A stretch of 64,000 nucleotides of DNA from Populus alba (taxonomy: Eukaryota; Streptophyta; Magnoliopsida; Malpighiales; Salicaceae): positions 15,657,991-15,721,990 of the forward strand of contig NC_133302.1 of assembly GCF_005239225.2 (NCBI RefSeq), given 5' to 3'. The position numbers and the translations under genes were made by a program. Positions 56,779-64,000 of this stretch are shown here, piece by piece (positions within the stretch are counted from its first letter, which is position 1; every line of letters begins with the position of its first letter). The notes under the pieces were generated by a model. The model searched no databases, was not told the DNA's origin, and saw nothing but the letters and a program-made list of their open reading frames with translations.

Positions 56779-58836
56779 TTAAAAGCATTTCACTGATAAA
56801 ATGAAGAACAAGGAATGGAGTCCACATCCAGCAATGTACTTGAGAGAGATTTTTGGAATACTTACCGATTGAAAAAACTCCAATACACTGACTTCGTCAC
56901 CGTCAAATCGCGTGAATTCATATTGTTCGCTCAAACCAAGATGTAGCATGAGAAGGAAGACATGGGTGAGTAACTCTCCACCTCTTTTCAGTTGCTGAGT
57001 ATGTTCTTTCCATGGACAATGAGCTGCTGCATAAGCAAGCATTTCTATCCAAACTTCATTTATAATCTCCCTTCGCTTCTTGGATTCCAATGACTGCAAT
57101 TGCCTGGCGAGCTTTTCCCCACCGATCACCACTGACTTTGCTATTTTCCAGAGACTTTGAAACGTTATATCATCAAGAGACAATTCGGAACGTAAAATTC
57201 CATCAACAACACCCTTCTTCGCCTGATCGCCTCTTGTTTTGTTCGGAATTAGACGCTGCAAGTCTTGCAAAGTATCTAGATATCCCTCGTCACCGATTCC
57301 CATAGAGAGCATATTTGGTCTCATCACCAACAGATACATCATGTATTCAGATAAACATCTGCTTGTTTCATATTCTTCTTTGGGGACATTACTTGCAGCT
57401 TTATCACTAAGATAACAAATCTCTGTTGCGAGATGCCATACAAGAATGCTCCGACTGAATTCTACTTCAGTTGTGCACCACATGTAGTTCTGTAACAGTC
57501 CCTTTCTTTCTAGCACACCATCTCCCCTCTGATCTGTTATTTTACCTCTGCGATTCTTATCAATTAAACAAAAATCTTCCTTCATATCCTCAGCTTTCTT
57601 TTGAAGATGTCTGAAAATAAAATGTTGTAGATCAACACTCATATCTACCCTATGCACAAAAATCTGCCTCATCTTTTCATTGATTCCCAGTGATTTCAAA
57701 CATCCAAGTGGCGTGTTTTCAATGGAAGAGCTTATCAGGTTATACTGTGCAATGGATCTTGACCACCTCTTGCTCTTAGTTAGCTTCCTTATCGGAGAAT
57801 AAAGAGCACTACTCAGGGCGTTCCCTCCTTCATCAGACAACCAGATCATTGTCCAGTCAGAGAAAACAAGGCATATAAAAGCATAAAACTCGAGAAAAAC
57901 AGCGGCTGCAAACAATAAATATGTGATTGTAGTGTCGATAGTTGAGTAGGCATGCTTGTCAATCAGGATTTGGAAGGAAATAAGCGCAGTAAATGTGAGC
58001 AGAAAACTAATAGAGCGAAGAATGATTCCGGCACGGGAGTAAATCAGGGGTGCTTTAGTGTAAAGCATGTCATATATTAATCCAAGCTCAATCTCTACCA
58101 CCTTGAAGGCGTTTTCTGCTGTATTTTTGGAAATCAGCACCTGGCTTTTTATTAGTGCAGGAATGCCAGGGACAAGATCCTGCATCATAAACATGGATAT
58201 ACCCAAAAAAGTATAAGCTTGAAGAAGATATTTTCCCTCGAGAGCTTGATCACGTTCTTTTGTTAATGCCTTTAATGGATAGAAAGGCCGAAATTTTGAG
58301 AGAGTAGACTTTTTCAAGCCCTCAGAGCTTGAAGAATTGAGCACCCAAGTCCTCTCTGCGTACTTTATAATGCCAACAATGAACATTGGGATTGCTATGA
58401 ATGTGAGGATACCGCTACCCCAAGACCTTGAGAAGACATAAAAAGCCACTCCGACTTGGACTACAAGACCAAGTAAATGCCTTAACCACAACTCGTTGTC
58501 TTCAATTGAGTATGCAGTGATTGTGTCTGGGCCACCAAGGTGCAGGAGTAGAAAAGGTGCCCAAAATGCCTGGATGGAATTGTTTGTTTTTTTTGAACCG
58601 TCACCTGATGAATCTCCTTGGCTCCTGGCTAGATTACCCAATGCAACAGTTGCTACCATGTCTGCTGATAGATATGCAGACCAAACGAGAATCCTGATCC
58701 AGCTTCTGGCAATGGTCTTTCGCTTAGAACCAAATATGATGAGGATGGTTTGTAGTGAGAGACTAAGCAAAACCATTCCTCGAATCTCCCCTTCGTTCCA
58801 CAAATTTATGACTTCTTCAGGCAAATTTTTAAGCAT
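56779..58836 (-). CDS. DUF4220/DUF594 plant membrane protein, 685 aa as one open frame
   Basis: Plant-specific membrane protein family of unknown function, often found in gene clusters. Several hydrophobic segments (about residues 20-36, 47-66, 122-138, 142-160, 270-330) precede a soluble region. The DUF4220 signature FWAPFLLLHLGGPDTITA then EDNELWLRHLLGL begins at residue 91. The C-terminal DUF594 region lies near 595-640 (WIEMLAYAAAHCPWKEHTQQ, GGELLTHVFLLMLHLGLSEQ). The open frame is intronless. A strong donor, TCG|GTAAGT, sits at 56866/56865, after residue 657 (FFQS), in phase 0, and the 28 codons beyond it look intronic. Joining to exons at 56243-56163, 55516-55460 and 54861-54820 would give 716 aa. 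The start is the first ATG of the frame; a TTTCTTCTAG acceptor near 58878 upstream suggests a 5' UTR intron. Confidence 0.88.
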   Translation of the reverse strand: MLKNLPEEVINLWNEGEIRGMVLLSLSLQTILIIFGSKRKTIARSWIRILVWSAYLSADMVATVALGNLARSQGDSSGDGSKKTNNSIQAFWAPFLLLHLGGPDTITAYSIEDNELWLRHLLGLVVQVGVAFYVFSRSWGSGILTFIAIPMFIVGIIKYAERTWVLNSSSSEGLKKSTLSKFRPFYPLKALTKERDQALEGKYLLQAYTFLGISMFMMQDLVPGIPALIKSQVLISKNTAENAFKVVEIELGLIYDMLYTKAPLIYSRAGIILRSISFLLTFTALISFQILIDKHAYSTIDTTITYLLFAAAVFLEFYAFICLVFSDWTMIWLSDEGGNALSSALYSPIRKLTKSKRWSRSIAQYNLISSSIENTPLGCLKSLGINEKMRQIFVHRVDMSVDLQHFIFRHLQKKAEDMKEDFCLIDKNRRGKITDQRGDGVLERKGLLQNYMWCTTEVEFSRSILVWHLATEICYLSDKAASNVPKEEYETSRCLSEYMMYLLVMRPNMLSMGIGDEGYLDTLQDLQRLIPNKTRGDQAKKGVVDGILRSELSLDDITFQSLWKIAKSVVIGGEKLARQLQSLESKKRREIINEVWIEMLAYAAAHCPWKEHTQQLKRGGELLTHVFLLMLHLGLSEQYEFTRFDGDEVSVLEFFQSVSIPKISLKYIAGCGLHSLFFILSVKCF

Positions 58837-58909
58837 TGTATCTTTTCCTCAACAGTGGAAACTAGCTCTCTCGATGAACCCTAGAAGAAATTGTTTTGTA
58901 AGATGAAAA

Positions 58910-60820
58910 GTAAATATGGATATCTCTGAAAAAATCTCTTAAAAAGGACAGTGAAAAGACTCTTATGAGAGAAGAATTCTGAAGTAGATTTTGGATAAGG
59001 TATCATAAAATAGGAGTTGCTGCAAATTGTTGTTGCAGCATGCAAAGAAAAGGTATGGGATGCATTACAAATTAATATATGGAAGTGAATTCTGGGATAT
59101 ATCTCCTTTAACTCAAAGCTTGCTTGACCAGCTTTTACAAACCATAGTTACATGTACAAGTAAGAATTTGGTACTTGGCCTGGGTACAAAGCAATGAAGA
59201 GATGCTAAATAGTAATAAAGAGAATCTGTCAAGCAAAAGACTTTAAATTAGCTGCCTTTTCTCCTTTTCTTTCCCTGATAGACAAGAGACATAGCTTTTT
59301 GGACACTTAAAGAAGGAATTCTGAATATCAATATGATGTTTGAGCACTGAAATCCCCGGCCCAAGGGTTGAATACGAGACTACGTACCATTTACTGCTAA
59401 TGAGTTTCTGCCTTGCATCAGTGGAATTTTGCATCTTAACCTAATCAACGATAGTCATCCTCTCAATGAATAAAACAATGAGTTTATCTTTTCATTCTCA
59501 AGAGATTCTAGCTAGATAGGCAAAGGCTCTGCTGCTTTGCACATTTTCAGCGGGCTAGTGAAGATCTTCTTATGAGAAATTAATTGTAAAGCTCCTGCAA
59601 TAAGCTTTTGCAAATCATCATATGTGACTAAAAATCTTAAAATTAGGTTGCTTTGATACAGAGCAAGCAAGAGATGCTAAATGTTAAAGAGATATTCCAG
59701 CTTGCAAGGAATAAAAGATTTAAATTAGTTTTATTTTTATTTTCTCGGTGGACAGAGTTTGGTTTCCTTTTCTTGAACACTTAAAGGGGCATTGGGGCTG
59801 GGCACAAAACAAAGAAGAGATGCTAAAAAAATAAAGAACCAAGATTGCGAGGATTAAGAAACGTTAAATTAATTGCATTTTCTTTTCTTCATACACAGAG
59901 TTCGCATTCTGTCTTGGAGAAGGAACACTGAACATCAATGCAGTGATGAGTCGTATCTCTTGACTTCGTTTCTGAGAATTTGATGTTTGAGCACTGAACT
60001 CCCGAAAGGTTTGAATCTGTAGCTCACATTTACCCTTGGATTGGTGTGTTATCATTTATCAATACTGCAACCTCAAAACAGAGAAAATGTACCTGATACA
60101 TGGGCAATGGAATCTCAATTCGACTACTGGCAATTCAAACCAGAAAACTAATGCAGGATATGAAGCCCCTGATATATGGACAATGGAATCTGGTTCAATC
60201 ATCAATAGTATTTCGTAAAAACATTTTCAAAACTATTCAACTCAAAAGGCACATTGAGAATTTTGCAAGAACCCACCTGGTGAGGTGTAAGACTCCATCA
60301 ATACTGGCTTGTATAACTCGGAATCCTTTGCCTGTACCATGTTTGAAGGCAACTCAAGAAAAGATGTTCCTGATTAAAATTCCGCATCGGAAAGATTTCA
60401 AGAAGAGCTTCATGTCATGTCATGGAAACTTAATTGCATGAATACGATGAAGCACGCTTTGAAATTGAAACAAGAATACTAGTTATGTATTTATCTACTA
60501 TATATCTATCCAGATGTCTAGCAGATCGGAGACAAGGCAGCTTACCTTGTCCAGTTGAATAAACGGATTGACATGTGAAACGTCAGAGGAGGCTGGCTTT
60601 TCTTACGTTAATGGATTGTCATATTAAGCTCTGCTTCTTGGCACCTCTCCTGTCTAGAGCCTCCATCTTGGACCTGATACTTTTTCCAGGAAAAACCTGT
60701 GCGTGAGAGGAGAGCTGCTTGAGATGCAGCCATTCTAAAGTAAGGTAAAAAAAAAAAAAAAGTGTTTGAAAACATTGAGCAGGTCTGCGCGTAGCATTAA
60801 TGCTCTGGGCATCCGGAAAA
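58910..60820. other. DUF4220 gene upstream region, no other gene seen
   Basis: Less AT-rich than most intergenic DNA here, and likely includes 5' UTR exons and promoter of the DUF4220 gene. Duplicated phrases occur: AAGAGATGCTAAAT at about 59195, 59669 and 59815; GGCAATGGAATCTCAATTCG near 60102 and GGACAATGGAATCTGGTTCA near 60177. No further coding region is supported. Confidence 0.45.
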
Positions 60821-60824
60821 TTAG

Positions 60825-60955
60825 AAATTATTTTTTTTCAATATTTCAATATATATTATCAAAAATAAATTTTAAAAATAAAAAACTATTATTTCAACAC
60901 ATTAAAAAGAATATTTTAAAAAATAATTGCAAAGAAATAGAGTTAATTATTTTAT
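60825..60955. repeat. Partial MITE-like AT-rich repeat
   Basis: Family words TTTTTTCAATATTTCAATAT, AAATAAATTTTAAAAATAAA and AAAAAATAATTGCAAAG. Confidence 0.4.
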
Positions 60956-60999
60956 AAACTACATGTTATTATTGTTCTAATTATTTTTTAGGTTGAATA

Positions 61000-61708
61000 A
61001 AGCTTCTAACAAATTAGATTTTTATAGAAAATAAAAGGTTCTTTTAGATATATAAAAAATACAAATAGATATTAATTTTTATTTTAATCATAAAGTTAAT
61101 AAAATTTTCATAATATTTTAATAAATACAACCAATCTGAATGTATGCATTTAAATTTTAAATAATTGTATAGAACCATATAAGTTTTCAAGATTATTTTT
61201 AGGGAAAAATCCCTTCTCTTCCCCTCATCTTTCGTGCTCAATCACCCTGAGAAAAAAAAAAAAAAAGCACAACCACCACAATTCTGAAGCCTCGGCACTA
61301 CGACCAGCGTTAAAACCCACCAAAAATAGTGGCGATAAGAGGTGTATATGGAGGAAGATAGTGAACAACCGCTGCCATTACCCACATCAGATCACCGTCA
61401 TGAAGTCTACTTCCCTCAATGATCGATTAAATGTGATTTGGTCTCATCAAATTTGGGTTTCTTTTGATTTATGGGAGGTTCTTGAAATGGGTTTGTGGTG
61501 GATAAGTGGATTTGAAGGAATATGGAGAGGGAGAGAGAGTATTTAAAATTTGTTTTAGGATTTCAAGTTTGAAGATTTAAGTCAAAAGTTTTAAAAACAC
61601 TATCATCATGGTCAACATTTGGGTTTTTTTTTTTTAATATATTTTATATTAAAAAAATATGGTGTGGCCCACTATGGGCGGACCATCACTCTAGTGTTAT
61701 TAAAAAAA
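61000..61708. other. Intergenic DNA left of the plastid insert
   Basis: AT-rich, with a GC-richer patch at 61265-61550 whose small frame (MNNRCHYPHQITVMKSTS) I cannot assign. The plastid-derived text begins abruptly near 61709. Confidence 0.4.
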
Positions 61709-61829
61709 ATCCTAATGAAAAGGCAGAAAAAATGGGATTGGTAAGTAATACCACTCCTAGACCTCCTAATATAAGACCTAATCCTAGAAAGGCTAAAAGA
61801 AAATCATGTATTGGTCCAGGTAAATTCAT
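61709..61829 (-). pseudogene. ndhG: Plastid ndhG 5' fragment (nuclear plastid insertion)
   Basis: The minus strand from 61829 reads [20 protein letters not shown] then [20 protein letters not shown], the start of the plastid NADH-dehydrogenase-like subunit 6. Only about 40 codons are present; homology stops at about 61709, which marks the left end of the plastid insert. The usual second residue is D; here it is N. Confidence 0.9.
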
Positions 61830-62247
61830 TGTACGTAAAATAAAAGATAAAAAAATCGAATTCTTTTTTTTTTTTCATGACTTTATTGACCCGACCAGGA
61901 AAAACTTATTTAGAATGGGTTCCTAATTGAATTAAATCCTAAAAGGTTTAAATTACTATAGTACCGCTATCGGACTAATCTCATTCTTTCTCGAAAAAAT
62001 AAAAATTGACACTTTAATTTTTATTTCTATTTCGAAATAGAAATAATTATGGATAGAATTATGACTATATTAATAGATTTTCAATCCAAATTAAGCTGCG
62101 CTGCAATTCTTACCAATCAATCAAATCCAATCGCTAGTTGGGATTTGTAGCTTTTGTAGTTATTGACCAAACAAAATGAAAAAAAAAAATTTCAGACTTT
62201 TAGATCAAACCTAGATCTTTGTTTAATGATTAAAAATGACTCTTCAA
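61830..62247 (-). other. Plastid ndhI-ndhG spacer
   Basis: Noncoding text between the ndhI stop and the ndhG start, in the order and spacing normal for the plastid small single-copy region. Confidence 0.75.
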
Positions 62248-62778
62248 TCAATCTTTAATCAAAGGGGGTTTGCCCATTTTGATTAAAGATTGAGGTGAAT
62301 TCAAAATTGTTCGAATTGTATAATCGTCAATTACTGACATTGGTAAACGACCTAAAGCAATTTGGTTATAATTCAATTCGTGACGATTATAGGTAGAAAG
62401 TTCATATTCTTTAGTCATTGATAAACAATTAGTTGGACAATACTCAACACAGTTGCCACAAAATATACAGATTCCGAAATCAATACTGTAATTAAGCAAT
62501 CGTTTCTTTCGAATATTAGTTTCCAATTCCCAATCAACAACAGGTAAATATATAGGACATACACGAACACATACTTCACAAGCAATGCATTTATCAAATT
62601 CAAAATGGATTCGACCGCGGAAACGCTCCGATGTGATTAATTTTTCATAAGGATATTGAATAGTTACAGGTAAACGATTTACGTGGGATAAGGTAGTCAT
62701 GAAACTTTGACCAATGTACCTTGCAGCCCGTATGGTTTGTTGACCATAATTCATGAACCCAGTTACCATAGGGAACAT
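62248..62778 (-). CDS. ndhI: Plastid-derived ndhI, open frame of 176 aa in nuclear context
   Basis: NDH-I subunit carrying two 4Fe-4S clusters in the plastid NDH complex. Both motifs are intact: [12 protein letters not shown] (about residues 64-75) and [12 protein letters not shown] (about 103-114). The start [14 protein letters not shown] and the body [13 protein letters not shown] match the family. Differences from the plant consensus as I know it: [11 protein letters not shown] for CPIDLPVVDWK, and a C-terminal tail ([17 protein letters not shown]) that may be lineage-specific. The frame is unbroken, but it lacks a plastid transit peptide and a nuclear promoter, and its plastid neighbours are wrong, so it is most likely a silent nuclear copy. 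Confidence 0.9.
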   Translation of the reverse strand: MFPMVTGFMNYGQQTIRAARYIGQSFMTTLSHVNRLPVTIQYPYEKLITSERFRGRIHFEFDKCIACEVCVRVCPIYLPVVDWELETNIRKKRLLNYSIDFGICIFCGNCVEYCPTNCLSMTKEYELSTYNRHELNYNQIALGRLPMSVIDDYTIRTILNSPQSLIKMGKPPLIKD

Positions 62779-62789
62779 ATCGTGAATCT

Positions 62790-62905
62790 CTATGAATAAT
62801 TTTATAGTTGTTTCTTTATCTTGTTTGAGACAAACTATAAATATAGAAAAGAATTACTAATATCTATACAAACAAGAACCGTATGCATAATCTGAAATCT
62901 GAACG
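62790..62905. other. Junction between two distant plastid segments
   Basis: The ndhI leader (small single-copy region) gives way to the rps12 trans-spliced intron start (large single-copy region) somewhere in this interval. In plastid genomes of this group these loci lie tens of kilobases apart. I cannot fix the base. Confidence 0.75.
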
Positions 62906-62913
62906 AGTCGCAC

Positions 62914-63027
62914 ATACATCCTAGTACATGTCCCTCGGCGCTGAGGGCATCTCCCGAGAGCGGGGGATTTGGTGACATTTCTGATTGGCTGTCTTGTGTT
63001 TCTAATAAGTTGTTTAATAGTTGGCAT
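62914..63027 (-). pseudogene. rps12: Plastid rps12 exon 1 (5'-rps12)
   Basis: The minus strand from 63027 reads [20 protein letters not shown] then [18 protein letters not shown], 38 codons, the 5' exon of the trans-spliced ribosomal protein S12. It is followed by GTGCGACTCG, the group II intron 5' end. Two residues are swapped against the usual PALRGCPQ. The exon cannot act alone in the nucleus. Confidence 0.93.
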
Positions 63028-63218
63028 GTTGAATCGTATGCATAATGGGCTGGTTTAGATCGATCCTAACCGGATGATTATGAATTCTTTCTATATTCAT
63101 ATTCTATTTTAATATTTATTAAATATTAAAATTAATAAAATTCAAATTAATAGAATATGAAACCTCGGTAAGAAACTAAAATCTCAAATCGCGATTTGTG
63201 TGAAATTCCTGCTATTTT

Positions 63219-63444
63219 TTATGCAACTGCTACAAGATCAACAATTCCATGAACTTGGGCTTCTGCTGCTAACATAAAAACATCCCTTTCCATGTCTTCA
63301 GATACAACCCATAAGGGTTTGCCTGTTCTTTGTGCATAAACCCTTGTGAGGATTTCGCGCAGTTTCAGTAGTTCTTCCGCTTCCAGGACAAATTCTCCTA
63401 TTTGTGCTTCATAAAAAGCAGCAAAAGGTTGATGGATCATTACC
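63219..63444 (-). pseudogene. clpP: Plastid clpP last exon
   Basis: The minus strand reads [20 protein letters not shown] then [20 protein letters not shown] and [20 protein letters not shown], ending DLVAVA and a TAA at 63219. This is the third exon of the plastid Clp protease proteolytic subunit, and the ERD Asp of the catalytic triad is kept. Several residues differ from the usual plant text (QPAGSFSEAQ), consistent with decay or with a fast-evolving plastid clpP. The clpP then rps12 order on one strand is normal for plastids. Confidence 0.9.
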
Positions 63445-64000
63445 CTGATGATATAAGATAATAAAGGGTTACTTTATCTCGCATAAGAAGGTCACGAGAA
63501 GAGATAAAGAATAAAAAAAAAAGATAGAATTGAACAACCGTACAGGCATTGCTTGCGCATTGCATACGGCTCTACAAGAGAATTCACTTTTACCGAAGAA
63601 AAATAGAGAGTCTACAAAGCCTAGGTCGGTAAATGATACAATGACCACCCTTTCCTTGGGAGGAATTAAGAAAAACAAAATACTATGGTGGCTCCGTTGC
63701 TTTATTTCATCGGTGATTTAGCAATCCCAAAGTTTCTTTTCTTTTTTTTTTTAAAAAAAAGAAATATAATCTTTTTTTTTGTCCTATTTCATAATTCATA
63801 ATAATATAAATAGCATTAAGAACCTTCTGGTGTGAAAACAAAAAAAAAGTTTGCGACACTGAAATAGGCTCCTGATAAAATCGGAACTACCCCTAATATC
63901 TCATACTACTCTTTCAATACATAATCTAATGTTAAAACGAAATAAAAAAATTTCTTATATTGAATTCGAAATGCCATGCTATTATTACTTAATATTCATA
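63445..64000 (-). other. Plastid clpP intron 2, partial, running off the window
   Basis: Group II intron text upstream of the exon. GAGCCGTATGCAATGCGCAA with the partner CCTGTACGGTT at about 63538-63573 looks like domain V. GGAGCCACCATAGTATTTTG and GGTGGTCATTGTATCATTTA match plastid clpP intron style. The right border of the insert is not reached. Confidence 0.78.

Noticed and set aside
56779..56864. The last 28 codons of the DUF4220 frame as certain coding sequence
   Set aside because: They follow a consensus donor site and show no DUF594-like character; kept in the coordinates only because splicing is unproven.
58496..58906. 136-codon plus-strand frame over the DUF4220 start
   Set aside because: Antisense shadow of a well-supported membrane protein frame.
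62415..62603. 62-codon minus-strand frame inside ndhI
   Set aside because: Another frame of the ndhI sequence.
61709..64000. The right end as a fragment of a true plastid genome
   Set aside because: The left border runs into nuclear AT-rich DNA and the internal joint links distant plastid loci, so a nuclear insertion is more likely; misassembly cannot be excluded without reads.

Overview
The window looks like nuclear DNA of a woody eudicot. Gene families, intron style and the high-copy AT-rich repeats fit Populus or a close Salicaceae relative; that genus call is recognition, not a database result. The evidence for a plant nuclear genome is: GT-AG introns, a plant-specific DUF4220/DUF594 gene, a berberine-bridge-enzyme-like oxidase, a plant MATE transporter, many decayed LTR retrotransposons, hAT-type and MITE-like elements, and plastid DNA embedded at the right end.

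Layout. 1-3.1 kb: AT-rich intergenic DNA with a complete non-autonomous hAT-like element (8-bp target duplication). 3.1-5.1 kb: a three-exon minus-strand gene for a small glycine-rich protein (141 aa when spliced). 5.7-10.8 kb: a decayed Ty1/copia element with a 2.2-kb solo LTR nested in its reverse transcriptase (5-bp target duplication). 11-24 kb: more retroelement wreckage. It holds a minus-strand Ty3/gypsy polyprotein split by a 3-kb LTR-like insertion, a plus-strand gypsy RT/RNase H remnant, a 340-bp block shared with the 10.9-kb region, and a ghost copy of the promoter of the following gene. 24.77-26.43 kb: an intact intronless BBE-like FAD oxidase. 27-37.6 kb: copia LTR copies, two ~60-bp-period tandem arrays, LTR relatives, and a broken fragment of the BBE-like gene fused to a copia LTR fragment. 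38-45 kb: gene-poor AT-rich repeats. 45.31-50.27 kb: an eight-exon MATE (DTX) efflux carrier, 523 aa, whose introns hold three copies of one retroposon-like repeat. 51-53.3 kb: a 1.44-kb tandem repeat block with hairpins. 53.7-53.9 kb: a truncated duplicate of the MATE promoter and first codons. 54.7-58.84 kb: a DUF4220/DUF594 membrane protein, minus strand, with three copies of an exon-like unit downstream that may be its 3' exons. 61.71-64.0 kb: a chimeric nuclear plastid insertion joining ndhG-ndhI (small single-copy region) to rps12 exon 1-clpP (large single-copy region).

The genes do not form a pathway. The organising theme is local duplication plus retroelement insertion: BBE and MATE each have one live copy and broken partial copies in the window. 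No convincing tRNA, rRNA or CRISPR array was seen. The best candidates for something new are the repeated exon units below the DUF4220 gene, the chimeric plastid insert with an intact ndhI frame, and the recurrent ~60-bp-period tandem arrays beside gene fragments.
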